This document shows positions 1 to 8,726 of a DNA stretch of 38,342 nt, piece by piece. The notes below the pieces were generated by a model, which saw only the letters and a list, made by a program, of their open reading frames with translations, ran no database searches and was not told the origin of the DNA. The position numbers were made by a program, and so were the translations under genes. Position 1 is the first letter of the stretch, and the number at the start of each line of letters is the position of its first letter. Source of the stretch: Candidatus Gottesmanbacteria bacterium (lineage in GTDB: Bacteria; Patescibacteriota; Microgenomatia; UBA10105; UBA927); contig JACRMP010000021.1 in NCBI GenBank assembly GCA_016214885.1, positions 1 to 38,342 on the forward strand, read 5' to 3'.

Positions 1-1
1 T

Positions 2-187
2 GTTATCGGCATCATCGTCACGATAGGCGTAGCTTGCATCGCCATGGTAACCCACTACTTCGGCAGCCCTGAAACACAGGCCGTCATCGAAAAAGGCATT
101 GAAATCTTTGCCTATATCACGACGTTCGGCTTGTTCGGCTGGCTTATGTGGGGTCTATTCGGCCGAAAAGGAGGTGGTAAGCAGTAA
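2..187 (+). CDS. C-terminal end of a small two-helix membrane protein (partial)
   Basis: This is the last 61 codons of an open frame that enters from the left edge and stops with TAA at 185-187. The visible part has a hydrophobic stretch (VIGIIVTIGVACIAMV), a short polar loop with SPETQAVIEKG, a second hydrophobic stretch (FAYITTFGLFGWLMWGLF) and a basic Gly-rich tail (GRKGGGKQ). It would therefore sit in the membrane as a hairpin with a positive tail. The next gene starts 59 nt downstream and encodes an exported protein, so the two may form one secretion or surface unit. Small two-helix proteins of this kind occur among pilin-like and holin-like families, but nothing here decides between them. 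The start is outside the window. Confidence 0.7.
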   Translation, partial: VIGIIVTIGVACIAMVTHYFGSPETQAVIEKGIEIFAYITTFGLFGWLMWGLFGRKGGGKQ

Positions 188-246
188 ACAACGTAAGACT
201 GTTTCAACAACCAACTGATTCCAAATTAGACAAAAAAGGATTTGAA

Positions 247-1617
247 ATGCACAAACAACCGTTCTACAAAAAGCTCTTCACGGTATTCTTCGTGCTGAGC
301 CTGCTTATCGGGGCATTTGCAGCGCCTACCAGCGCCTACGCCCAATCCAATCAACCGCCAGCCGACTGGACACCGCCCGCATGGGTCGTCATTGTCGCGC
401 AGAAACCTGACGCACCGCCCACCTTCAATGTGGACGGATACACCGGCGTGCTGACCACCTTCATCCTCGAGCGCGCGGAAGCACTCGATATGCTCGATGA
501 TGAAGTCGAACCGCAACCGTTCGGCTCGGTGCTCGACGCCGGCGAATTTGAGTATTTTGCCCAATTCTGTCAGGGATATACCGACCCGGCATGGCATGGC
601 GTATGTTCAGACAAAATCGACGCGCTCTACCTCGGGGTCTCTCGGGACTTCGACGGGAAAACGCGCCTGACCACCGGTGAAGATGAAGTCTATGTCGTCG
701 TGACCGGACTCTATCCTGAATCGGATCCGACACTCGGCGGCAAACTCATCCGCTATCTCGTCGAGGGCGATACCGGAATCTATCTGGTGAAACCCGAGAC
801 CACCGTGACCATCCCGACCGCATCGGCATACTTCAAGCTGAGCAACTGGACGGGAGAAACCACGCCGCGCGCAGGCAAGCCTGTTCTCACGACTGGCTAC
901 GTCAAAGCCAAAGGCACGGTAGCCTTAAGCAAAATCGAGGCGGTTCTGGACGCGTATGAAGGCGAAGCGAAATTGTTCTCTGAACTCGATATCCTCGCCA
1001 ACAAGAACTCAAACGCGCGGGTCCGCTACGGCTATCATGCCTTCATCGAAAACGGCAAAAAGGGACAGACGTTCGTCTGGACCCAACTCGGTCAGGTTGG
1101 CGACAATTTCGGTCTGGTAGACAGCGCCGATGGCATGGGGTTATACGTGGCTCTTGCAGATGGCAAACTCGAAGTGATGCACCCGTTTTCGTCGCTCACA
1201 TCGGACAAGCCGCTTCCAAGCTACACAGACCTTGATGAGGTCACAGCCGCCAAAGCGCCCGCCGACCGCAAAGCCGCGTGTGTCAACAACACCGACTATG
1301 TCGAAACGATGAATGACCTCCGCCAAAGCGATGAGTTGTACCTCATGCAGGCGCTCTACCCGAGCACTGTATATTCGGTACAGCCTGACGGTAAGTTCAA
1401 CGCGAAATGGAACACCATCATCATCAGCCGTGGCGACGTGTCGGGCACCAATGTAATCTTGCCGCTCGATTGGACGAACACCTCGGATGGATTCGCCGGC
1501 ACATCCTTTGTGATGACCGACGGAACTGCCAAGGTCCAAGCCCAAATTGCAGTCATCTGCCTGAAATCTGCGCTCAGCCCTGCTGACGCGTTCGAAGACT
1601 GGTGGGGTGACCAATAA
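247..1617 (+). CDS. Secreted protein of unknown function, 456 aa
   Basis: The start ATG follows an AAAGGA Shine-Dalgarno element at good spacing. Residues 1-33 form a classical signal peptide: basic MHKQPFYKK, a hydrophobic core around FTVFFVLSLLIGAF, and a likely signal-peptidase site after AYA. The mature chain begins QSNQPPADWTPPAWVV and has no further membrane segment. It is rich in Asp, Thr, Tyr and Gly, has a few Cys (FCQGY, VCSDK, ACVNN, VICLK) that could form disulfides, and ends DWWGDQ. I recognise no enzyme motif and it may be an extracellular beta-rich protein. Its codons are richer in C-ending forms (GAC, ACC, CTC, GTC) than those of the gene that follows. A strong hairpin directly after the stop closes the unit. 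Confidence 0.8.
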   Translation: MHKQPFYKKLFTVFFVLSLLIGAFAAPTSAYAQSNQPPADWTPPAWVVIVAQKPDAPPTFNVDGYTGVLTTFILERAEALDMLDDEVEPQPFGSVLDAGEFEYFAQFCQGYTDPAWHGVCSDKIDALYLGVSRDFDGKTRLTTGEDEVYVVVTGLYPESDPTLGGKLIRYLVEGDTGIYLVKPETTVTIPTASAYFKLSNWTGETTPRAGKPVLTTGYVKAKGTVALSKIEAVLDAYEGEAKLFSELDILANKNSNARVRYGYHAFIENGKKGQTFVWTQLGQVGDNFGLVDSADGMGLYVALADGKLEVMHPFSSLTSDKPLPSYTDLDEVTAAKAPADRKAACVNNTDYVETMNDLRQSDELYLMQALYPSTVYSVQPDGKFNAKWNTIIISRGDVSGTNVILPLDWTNTSDGFAGTSFVMTDGTAKVQAQIAVICLKSALSPADAFEDWWGDQ

Positions 1618-1626
1618 ATATAAAGA

Positions 1627-1654
1627 AGAGGCTCTGCGCTTGCGCAGAGCCTCT
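1627..1654 (+). terminator. Stem-loop terminator after the secreted-protein gene
   Basis: A near-perfect inverted repeat (AGAGGCTCTGCGC and GCGCAGAGCCTCT) begins 9 nt after the TAA stop at 1617. It is followed by ACTTTC rather than a clean T-run, so termination may be partial. Position and symmetry argue for a 3' end or mRNA-stabilising hairpin. Confidence 0.65.
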
Positions 1655-1671
1655 ACTTTCGGTTATTGAGT

Positions 1672-1796
1672 GGACTCCTTTTTGGAGACCGCTTTTTAAC
1701 CAGGAGAGAACATATGAGCTTTTGCTCAATAACACTTTTGTGTTATTCCTGTATGCCTCTCCCCGCTCTCCCGAAAAAGATTTCGGGGGCGCAGGG
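1672..1796 (+). other. Run of four stem-loops in the leader of the GT2 gene
   Basis: The 5' region of the glycosyltransferase gene holds several hairpins in a row. At 1672-1690, GGaCTCC pairs with GGAGaCC around a T5 loop. At 1715-1728, TGAGC pairs with GCTCA around TTTT. At 1728-1747, AATAACAC pairs perfectly with GTGTTATT around TTTT. At 1770-1787, CCCGAAA pairs with TTTCGGG, extendable outward through CGC/GCG and CCC/GGG to about 1761-1796. No known riboswitch core is recognised. This could be a structured 5' leader or an array of weak terminators and attenuators between the two transcription units. Confidence 0.45.
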
Positions 1797-1843
1797 AGTA
1801 CTAACTCAACTCTATGAAACATCATAGAAAGAAAGGAGTACAT

Positions 1844-2770
1844 ATGAAAAAGTATCCTAAACCGACAGTGTCGGTGGTGATTCCGGTTTTTAACGGTGCC
1901 CCCTATCTGGAGGCGGCCGTGCAAAGCGTGTTTAAAAGCACGTATCAGAACTTTGAGGTGCTCTTAGTCGACGACGGGAGTTCCGATCATAGCCGGAGGA
2001 TCTGCCGGCAGCTGGAAAAAAAGTACCAACGGGTGCGCTTCTACCAGTTCCCCCAGAACCGGGGATTGTCCCGTGTATTAAACTTCGCCCTCGAAAAAGC
2101 CAAGGGTGAATATATCTGCAGACTCAACCAGGATGACCTTATGCTGCCCCACCGTATCGGCACCGAGGTTATGTATCTCGAAAAACACAAAGATGTAGCG
2201 GCAGTCGGATCCTGGATACGTCTGTTCACCGACGAAGGCGGTGAACAGATTGTGAAGTTCTTAAAAACCGATGCCCAGATCCGCAAACTGTGGTATATCG
2301 TGAGCCCGTTTGCCGATCCTACGGTTATGTACCGCAAAAAAATCGCCATCAAGGCAGGCGGCTATCTGCAGGCATTCTGGCCGGCGGATGACACCCATTT
2401 ATGGTACCGGATTGCACAGTACGGGAAGCTTGCTAACATCCAAAAGCCGCTCGTCAACGTCCGGTGGCACAAAAACGCCGCGTCATGGAAACATTTCCGC
2501 AAACTTGCGGAAGCGACATTTGCCATGCATAACTGGACGGATACCTATATTGAAAAAGCACCGTGGTATATCCATGTGTATTGGATCATCCAGTATATGG
2601 CAAGCATGATGCTGCCCCCGGAGTTTATCTGGGACTTTTACCGCGTCATGAAGCGCATCATCGCCTATTCACTGGAGCGTCGGGATGACTTCCGGCACAT
2701 ATACGCAAAAATAAAAACACTCAAAATGGTGATAAACCAGCCGGTTATCGCCAAACGCTCTGGGGTATAA
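1844..2770 (+). CDS. Family 2 glycosyltransferase
   Basis: This 308-residue GT-A fold enzyme should transfer a sugar from a nucleotide donor at the inner face of the membrane, probably for cell-surface polysaccharide or glycoprotein glycans. Residues about 8-20 (TVSVVIPVFNGAPYL) and 41-47 (VDDGSSD) are the family 2 nucleotide-binding start. NQDD near residue 95 is the DxD-type metal and donor site, and PADDTHLWYR near residue 180 is the acceptor and catalytic region. The C-terminal part has aromatic amphipathic segments (IHVYWIIQYM) that suit membrane association. The start is chosen at 1844 because AGGAG lies 5 nt upstream; an in-frame ATG at 1814 lacks such a site. Its last ~106 bp overlap the end of the opposite-strand gene. 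Confidence 0.9.
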   Translation: MKKYPKPTVSVVIPVFNGAPYLEAAVQSVFKSTYQNFEVLLVDDGSSDHSRRICRQLEKKYQRVRFYQFPQNRGLSRVLNFALEKAKGEYICRLNQDDLMLPHRIGTEVMYLEKHKDVAAVGSWIRLFTDEGGEQIVKFLKTDAQIRKLWYIVSPFADPTVMYRKKIAIKAGGYLQAFWPADDTHLWYRIAQYGKLANIQKPLVNVRWHKNAASWKHFRKLAEATFAMHNWTDTYIEKAPWYIHVYWIIQYMASMMLPPEFIWDFYRVMKRIIAYSLERRDDFRHIYAKIKTLKMVINQPVIAKRSGV

Positions 2771-5700
2771 AACAGATACCAGTGTTTTCTGTCTGACGGA
2801 AGTTCATAACACGAAAAAGTACTGTCGCACCGCACCGGGTGTACCGCATTCCTCCCGGTAATGAGGGAACCGATGTCCGTGTATGCCGCCCACTGCCGGT
2901 CAAACCCGCTCCGCTGTACTAATAAATACGGACTGTTGTGATCTGCACTCCCCGCGATAGACACTTCTACAAGCGACGGCAAGATATCGCGTGCAGTAAA
3001 CGAGGAAGGGACGATAAACCGTTTCTCCGGATTTCCCCGCTGCAGGGACATTTCCTGCCACATGGCAGGAAACTCGGTAATACGGGTATCATAGAGCCCC
3101 ACAATCCCGGTATTTTTACTGTCCTGGTGGATGGTATAGGACTTTACGCGTGTATCGGTAAGTTCGGGAGCTGCCGGCACCCAAACATACGCCCAGGCAG
3201 GATCAGTTCCCTGTATAATCCGGCTGACCGCATCACCCGCATAACGTCGGTACCACTGCTCGGGCGCCTGAAGTGAAAGCATACCGGTTACCTCCGGATA
3301 CCCCTGATACAGGGATAGATACTGGTTAACGTAATGCCCAAACGGGTCGCCAAGCATAAACAGCGGATACTTGCCGCTGTATAGTGCATACGAAACAGAC
3401 CACAGCTTCGCCGTGGCACTGTCAAACGACAGAGACAACGACATTTCGTTATAACAATCAGAGAGATAACTCAAAAATCCCGCCGGTAATTCCCGGGTAG
3501 TCCGGTAGCCGCCGCTTGTCTCACAAGGGCGGTTTGACACAAACCACCCATCATTAGTACTCCGGTAATAGGAACCGGAAGAAAGCACCGAAGGAATAAT
3601 CACATAGCTGGCAGCATCTTCCGGCGGAATATGTGCCGTATATCCGCTCTGCGGAACGGTCAACGGGAATACCCTGACAGCATCAAAATATGATACAGCA
3701 CCTCCTGTAAGCGTGAGCTCCTGCTGCTGCATTCCTACCGGCACTGTTGCGATCCGCAGATGCGTAAACGGCCGGATGTTTGTTTCGGCGGGAATAACAA
3801 CGGTGCCCTCTCCCTTCATGGAAAACATCTGGTGCTTGTTGAGACAAGCGCCACCGGTACGGTCGCCAATACAGAGATTTAGCAAATTAGGCTTTTTTAC
3901 ATTTGCCGCATACTGCGACACCCGGGTGGTTTGTCCGGGATTATCCGTAGAGTTGTCTGTTTGTGCGGCACGGTAATCCAAACGTATTTCCGCGTGTTTT
4001 GCGCTTCCCCCGGACACAGGATACACAAGACAGGTCGATCCGTTTTCACTTGTCAGTATAAGCTGCCCTGCAGGCGTACCTTCTACCTTATAATCATATC
4101 CGCCGATCCTGTCACCGAAGCAATTCGTCGTATCAGTAAGGTGAAATGCACGCAAATCGAGCGGCACTCGCGGACGGCGGCGGAGTACGGTTACGGCAAC
4201 TTCCGGACCCGCAGATAAAACCGATCCAACGGTAACCTCTTCAGGACTACTCAACTCAGGCACGGGCAACACAATATCACCGATCATAATCCGGACATTG
4301 CTGTATCGGCTGTGGCCAAGCACGTGCCAGTCGGATAAATAATAAGAGGGATCATCACCGGGATCGGTACTATCGACAAAAAGTGATGCCGGCAGACGGA
4401 TCTCATGAAGCAGTGTGGAAAATGACCGGGTGCCGATACGGGGCGCCTCTGTTTTGTAGAATGTAAGGAGCACATTCTTCGCTTCCTGTTTCATGCGGAC
4501 TTCTATAACAGCCCCCGATCCCGATGCTACCGAAAGGGTGCCGGCAATACCATTCTGCGTTGATCCGAGATTAACCGCCAACTTCATCCCCTCTTTATCA
4601 GGACTTATAACTGCATCTTTATGTAACAATGGGTATAGTAATACATCTGAGGTTATTAACGATTGAACGGTTACTCCTTTTCCTCCCGGAGGTATTACCC
4701 CTGGTACACCGGGATCAGTGGTAACTGTACTATCCGTAAACTGTAACACTTGGGAACCTCCTGCAACCCGGTACAATACCAAACGAGCGCTGCCAAGCGG
4801 CCGTTGTGGCTGTTGTCCAAGACGCGCGGCATAATCTGCAGCAAGAGATTCAAGATCGATACCCGCCTCTTTCACCTTAATTATCTTTCCTTCTGATTCC
4901 AGTTTTTCCAACAGCACATATGTATCGGTGGTATTAAACGATCCCCAATAGCGCATATCCCGTATCCGCATCTCAGGACTTACGGATTCATCAAACAGCA
5001 CCCAAGACACCGCATTGCGGCGCAAATGGGCATACAGATCATCGGCACGCTTAACTAACCCCTCACCCACCGTTTGGTTCGCATCGCGGATAATCGCTGA
5101 CAATTCCAGGAACATGTCCGTTGTTTCCAAGCTGGCTGGCTCAAAGGTTTTATCGAGGTACGGCTTGGTAAGCATATACTGGAAAAAAGCCGAGCCCATA
5201 TACCCCCATGTATGAGACCGCCAATATAAATGAGGGTCATACGGCAGATGCAATACCCTGCCGGGAGCAGGATCCTGATTAATTACTGCGGCGGCATCGC
5301 GGTATGCTTCCGGCAATTTGACGGTCAGATATTTCGGCAGAAAGTCGCCGGTGAGGTACGGCCGGTACACGGATACCAGAGGGGCGACAACAAGCAGCGT
5401 GATAAAACCGGCCAACACTGCAGCACGCACCCCGCGGATATGCTGCACCATTCGCAGAATAAGCACTATGCACATGCCGACTGCTAAACTCCCTGCAAAC
5501 GCAATATATGGGTGGAACTTTGTATCACCAAATCTGAACACGACCTGAAAGTATGGAATTTTATTGAGAATTGCGGGAATAAAACCTAACGGAGATTGTT
5601 CCTGCGATGAAAGAATAATAAATAACAAATAAATTGCGGGAATCCAGAATATCCTGTAATACTTTTTACCCGCCAGAAATAGTAGCCCTAAACCAAGAAG

Positions 5701-6681
5701 TGCTACCACAGGAAAAATGCCCAACACCATCTGTCCCTGATCACTGTCGATATATGAGGTCATGGGATATAGAGGAGTACTCCGTTCATCACTCACGGTC
5801 GTATACCGGGTATTGAAAAAATTTGGATACAGGATGAGCTGCTTCCACAAACTGTACGATTGGGGCGCCTGATTAAGCTGTGCTTCGTTTGTATCGATAA
5901 ACACCGGGGCAAGCCGGAGGCTTGCTGATTTTTCCCTGGTGTAGTTTGCAAACGGCACAAGCCAGAAGGCATTCAGCGCAACAAACAATATAAGAAGGAG
6001 CATACCGCGCTTTCCAGCGCCCTGAAATAACACATAGGCAATGAGCAGAATGCTTGTCGTAAAAAACACGGTGGCGGTGATAAAGCTTCCGGAAGAAAAC
6101 AGCACCGCCGCGATAAAACCCGCGATAGACCCTGCATGGAGCCTGCGGTCATGGATGCACCGGTCAAATACCAGAACAAGCAGCGGGATAGACGCATACC
6201 GCGTTATATAGGTAATAATCGGGAAATAGAACGTGGAGATAGCATTCAGGTTTGCTGCATAAATAAACCCGGTAAATGCTGCTGCAATATCTGCCGCCCT
6301 TTCATCTGCCCCGAGATGACGGCGCACCATCCGCGAAGCCAGTGCATAGACAGCGAGCACCCCTATCCACAGACACGCCATGACATACAGCTGATCCCGC
6401 ATCGGCTCCGCAACAAACGGCGCGATAGCCAGCAATATGATCTGCCGCACTATATCGGTACTTTCGCTGTCCCCGGGGACCCCAATGCCGCGGTATGCCC
6501 GCCATGTCGAAAAAAATGTGCGGAACAGCCCGTCAATGCCGCCCAGATATGAAGAATAATTATCCCAACCTATAAGCATAAGACCGGGCTGAAGGGTGGA
6601 GAGTGTAATCCAGCAAAGCAATCCTGCAAGGAGTAATAATCCAATATGTGAACGGAGCCAATGGAGAGCGCCTTGCCTCAT
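2665..6681 (-). CDS. Giant polytopic membrane protein, GT-C/AftD-like architecture, 1338 aa
   Basis: The first ~450 residues contain about ten or more hydrophobic helices (LLLLAGLLCWITL, LYVMACLWIGVLAVYAL, SIPLLVLVF, LLILFVALNAFWLV). An early acidic loop motif, WDNYSSYLGG, resembles the first luminal loop of GT-C glycosyltransferases. The middle ~850 residues are extracytoplasmic and beta-rich, and one last helix (ITGWFITILSVFIFAYM) precedes a basic tail. The layout recalls AftD/DUF3367-type or YfhO-type lipid-linked sugar transferases, but I see no family-specific catalytic set. The neighbouring GT2 gene supports a role in envelope glycan assembly. The start at 6681 is preferred over 6699 because TACAAT lies 6 nt before it, matching the leaderless pattern seen in this window. 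Confidence 0.75.
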   Translation of the reverse strand: MRQGALHWLRSHIGLLLLAGLLCWITLSTLQPGLMLIGWDNYSSYLGGIDGLFRTFFSTWRAYRGIGVPGDSESTDIVRQIILLAIAPFVAEPMRDQLYVMACLWIGVLAVYALASRMVRRHLGADERAADIAAAFTGFIYAANLNAISTFYFPIITYITRYASIPLLVLVFDRCIHDRRLHAGSIAGFIAAVLFSSGSFITATVFFTTSILLIAYVLFQGAGKRGMLLLILFVALNAFWLVPFANYTREKSASLRLAPVFIDTNEAQLNQAPQSYSLWKQLILYPNFFNTRYTTVSDERSTPLYPMTSYIDSDQGQMVLGIFPVVALLGLGLLFLAGKKYYRIFWIPAIYLLFIILSSQEQSPLGFIPAILNKIPYFQVVFRFGDTKFHPYIAFAGSLAVGMCIVLILRMVQHIRGVRAAVLAGFITLLVVAPLVSVYRPYLTGDFLPKYLTVKLPEAYRDAAAVINQDPAPGRVLHLPYDPHLYWRSHTWGYMGSAFFQYMLTKPYLDKTFEPASLETTDMFLELSAIIRDANQTVGEGLVKRADDLYAHLRRNAVSWVLFDESVSPEMRIRDMRYWGSFNTTDTYVLLEKLESEGKIIKVKEAGIDLESLAADYAARLGQQPQRPLGSARLVLYRVAGGSQVLQFTDSTVTTDPGVPGVIPPGGKGVTVQSLITSDVLLYPLLHKDAVISPDKEGMKLAVNLGSTQNGIAGTLSVASGSGAVIEVRMKQEAKNVLLTFYKTEAPRIGTRSFSTLLHEIRLPASLFVDSTDPGDDPSYYLSDWHVLGHSRYSNVRIMIGDIVLPVPELSSPEEVTVGSVLSAGPEVAVTVLRRRPRVPLDLRAFHLTDTTNCFGDRIGGYDYKVEGTPAGQLILTSENGSTCLVYPVSGGSAKHAEIRLDYRAAQTDNSTDNPGQTTRVSQYAANVKKPNLLNLCIGDRTGGACLNKHQMFSMKGEGTVVIPAETNIRPFTHLRIATVPVGMQQQELTLTGGAVSYFDAVRVFPLTVPQSGYTAHIPPEDAASYVIIPSVLSSGSYYRSTNDGWFVSNRPCETSGGYRTTRELPAGFLSYLSDCYNEMSLSLSFDSATAKLWSVSYALYSGKYPLFMLGDPFGHYVNQYLSLYQGYPEVTGMLSLQAPEQWYRRYAGDAVSRIIQGTDPAWAYVWVPAAPELTDTRVKSYTIHQDSKNTGIVGLYDTRITEFPAMWQEMSLQRGNPEKRFIVPSSFTARDILPSLVEVSIAGSADHNSPYLLVQRSGFDRQWAAYTDIGSLITGRNAVHPVRCDSTFSCYELPSDRKHWYLFYTPERLAITGWFITILSVFIFAYMCRKSSRRSSE

Positions 6682-6687
6682 AAAACT

Positions 6688-6693
6688 ATTGTA
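6688..6693 (-). promoter_or_regulatory. -10 box of the giant membrane protein gene
   Basis: TACAAT on the minus strand ends 6 nt before the ATG at 6681, so the transcript would start at or next to the start codon. An AGGAG further upstream lies too close to the alternative ATG at 6699 to serve it. Confidence 0.5.
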
Positions 6694-6844
6694 TACCATT
6701 CTCCTGGTGAGGAGCTACAAACCAGTCACTGCACCGTTCAATCAATTATCAATCAGTTACTTATGAGTGCTAACTGGCAATCATTAACCATTCACTGCTA
6801 ACGATTATGCAGACAGTTTTTCGCCGTACGTCTGTGGCCGGAGG

Positions 6845-7282
6845 CTATTCCTTCACCGAAACCTTCATATCATACAGCTCGCCAAGGGGATATACCGCAA
6901 CTGATTCCTGTTCATACCTCCGGGAAAAATACCGGAGAGCTTCACTCCTGATCGGCGGCACTCCTGCAAACTGTATACCTTCCCATGCGGCTACTATAGC
7001 GGTTTCCCGCGCATCCCTTCCGTCCCTTTCACCCAATGCACCATGCACCCACCGCTCTGCCATACCGCGGCGGATCATACGTGCCTGATCGGGGGGAAAT
7101 GCGGCATCCGGCTCAAGCTCCAAATGGGTAGCAATATCCCGTGCTAAACCCCATACCGTTTCGGGAGGCCTGATACGGCGTACCGCATCAATGATATCGT
7201 CATACGAAACCTCGGGCTCAATCCCGATACCGGCAAAAAGATGCTGCAACCTCTCATGGGATCTTTCTTCAAATAGCGCCAT
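6845..7282 (-). CDS. Hypothetical cytoplasmic protein, 145 aa
   Basis: The product is a soluble, Arg/Glu-rich protein beginning MALFEERSHERLQHLF and ending MKVSVKE. It is mostly helical by composition (DDIIDAVRRI, WGLARDIATHLEL, DQARMIRRGMAERWV) and has no membrane segment, signal peptide or cysteine cluster. The start at 7282 is used because a perfect TATAAT lies 10 nt upstream, leaving a leader of only a few nucleotides. A further upstream in-frame ATG would fall inside or before that box. I recognise no family. It is the last gene of the minus-strand accessory block before the giant membrane protein. Confidence 0.65.
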   Translation of the reverse strand: MALFEERSHERLQHLFAGIGIEPEVSYDDIIDAVRRIRPPETVWGLARDIATHLELEPDAAFPPDQARMIRRGMAERWVHGALGERDGRDARETAIVAAWEGIQFAGVPPIRSEALRYFSRRYEQESVAVYPLGELYDMKVSVKE

Positions 7283-7292
7283 AGTACAGCCT

Positions 7293-7298
7293 ATTATA
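7293..7298 (-). promoter_or_regulatory. -10 box TATAAT upstream of the 145-aa gene
   Basis: A perfect TATAAT on the minus strand lies 10 nt before the ATG at 7282, predicting a 5' leader of about 3-4 nt. Confidence 0.5.
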
Positions 7299-7319
7299 CA
7301 CAATCAACACGATGGGAAG

Positions 7320-7589
7320 TTAAAACGTAACCCTATGGGTATTGCTGTGGATGGGCCAGCGGAGGGTGCGGCGCATCTGCCGCTGGTGCTTGTTGTGCTG
7401 CGCCTGTTCTATTGTTTTGATTACCCCATCATGCTCAGCATGTGCATCATGGTGGACACTGTGCCCTTCTTCCCCCTCCTCAACTGCCTCATGAATCGGT
7501 ACTTCGGTATGCGCCATATGGTTTCCCCCGGAAACTATAATTGTAATAGACAACACAATAAGAGTGCAACCCGCGAAGTACCGGCGCAT
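7320..7589 (-). CDS. Small exported His-rich protein with a C-terminal tag, 89 aa
   Basis: The N-terminus (MRRYFAGCTLIVLSITIIVSGG) is a signal peptide or single membrane anchor. The mature part is acidic and unusually His-rich (HMAHTEVPIHE, EGHSVHHDAHAEHD), which could bind metal ions. It ends RWPIHSNTHRVTF. The neighbouring metalloprotease-like gene, 14 nt upstream, ends KRPLHSNTSRITF, so the two share a C-terminal tag although the rest of the proteins is unrelated. The short spacing suggests co-transcription. The function is unknown; a secreted substrate, inhibitor or metal-handling partner of the protease-like neighbour is possible but only inferred. Confidence 0.65.
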   Translation of the reverse strand: MRRYFAGCTLIVLSITIIVSGGNHMAHTEVPIHEAVEEGEEGHSVHHDAHAEHDGVIKTIEQAQHNKHQRQMRRTLRWPIHSNTHRVTF

Positions 7590-7603
7590 GCGGCAATGAA
7601 CTA

Positions 7604-8710
7604 TTAGAAAGTGATACGGCTGGTATTGCTATGGAGGGGCCGTTTACCGTTTTTGAGGGGCTCTTCGGTAAACTGGCGGCCTCCTTTACCCTCTACGGGC
7701 AACTCACGGCTCTTGGGAGCCTTCGCGGTTGCTACCAGCACCTGATGTGCTGACAACTCCGGTTGTTTATCTTTTTTTGATTTTGGAAGCACTTGGGCTT
7801 TTTCATACGCGATGTGTTTATCCGTCTTTTTGCCCTCAAACACAAACCCAAACCGCTGGTCTTTCTTGGGATATAAACGATTCATTAAATGGCCGGCAAC
7901 GGAAGCAGGATATGACAAAACCGCACCGATAGAATCGGTAATAGGCTTCGGTAAAAATGAAAGACTTAACACGTCACCAAATAGATAGGTTGCCCACGCC
8001 GCTTCAAGCACTTTAAGACCCTCACGCCGCTCTTCATCGGTTTTAAACCGCTTCATAGCGATCTCGCTTGCTTTATATTCGGTAAACGAACGGAAAAACG
8101 GAACCGGTAATACAATATCCTTCCCCACATTCAAACCCAGCCAATCCATTATAAGCAACCCTACCCTACTTACGTTATCCCGCTGGTTATAAAACTCCGC
8201 GTGTCCAAGTTCATGCATACCGATAGCAAGCTTAGGGTGATAAATCGTTGCTGAATTTGCATACGGATTATAAAAATCGGAACGGGTAAATTTTGCCCCT
8301 GCAGTCGCAAAAAAAGTAAAAAATGCGATACCTAATTTCCCCACGGTTTCCATTACCCGCCCCGGTATGTCTTTAAGCCGCCATGGCCTTCCGCGAACTG
8401 ATTCATTCCGCGCCATCGCCCGCTGCATATCACCAATTATCGATGCATGCCCCACGCGCACCAATACATCACCTTTCCACGGCACATCCTTATACCGGTC
8501 AAACAATTGGTCGGCCAGCTCCTTTGAGGGATTCTTAAACGCGCTGCCCCACGTCCACAGCATCGTATGTATGGTGGGAATAGCTAAGATATGGCCTATC
8601 GTATTGGCTATCGTATCGTGAGTATGATATTCGAACGTAAGTGATCCTTCAGCAGTCTTTTGTTGATGGAGGATATCCGAAGTGGTGGCACCAACGACAG
8701 CTTCCGGCAT
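7604..8710 (-). CDS. Putative zinc metallopeptidase (HELGH motif), 368 aa
   Basis: The centre of the protein carries IGMHELGHAEFYNQRD, a HExxH zinc site. Roughly 50 residues later comes FTEYKASEIAMKRF, where a Glu in a helix could be the third ligand, as in gluzincins. Hydrophobic segments before the motif (IANTIGHILAIPTIHTMLW and LGIAFFTFFATAGA) and after it (YLFGDVLSLSFL, SIGAVLSYPASVAGHL) suggest membrane association. The C-terminal ~70 residues are basic and low in complexity, ending in the KRPLHSNTSRITF tag shared with the next small gene. The start follows the stop of the upstream 141-aa gene by 16 nt, so the two are probably one transcript. The exact peptidase family is not recognised. 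Confidence 0.65.
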   Translation of the reverse strand: MPEAVVGATTSDILHQQKTAEGSLTFEYHTHDTIANTIGHILAIPTIHTMLWTWGSAFKNPSKELADQLFDRYKDVPWKGDVLVRVGHASIIGDMQRAMARNESVRGRPWRLKDIPGRVMETVGKLGIAFFTFFATAGAKFTRSDFYNPYANSATIYHPKLAIGMHELGHAEFYNQRDNVSRVGLLIMDWLGLNVGKDIVLPVPFFRSFTEYKASEIAMKRFKTDEERREGLKVLEAAWATYLFGDVLSLSFLPKPITDSIGAVLSYPASVAGHLMNRLYPKKDQRFGFVFEGKKTDKHIAYEKAQVLPKSKKDKQPELSAHQVLVATAKAPKSRELPVEGKGGRQFTEEPLKNGKRPLHSNTSRITF

Positions 8711-8726
8711 AATAAATAGAAGAATA

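Noticed and set aside
6720-6844. Intergenic gap after the 145-aa gene
   Set aside because: It shows only loose repeats of ATTGAT/CAATCA type. No gene, clear hairpin or site can be supported.
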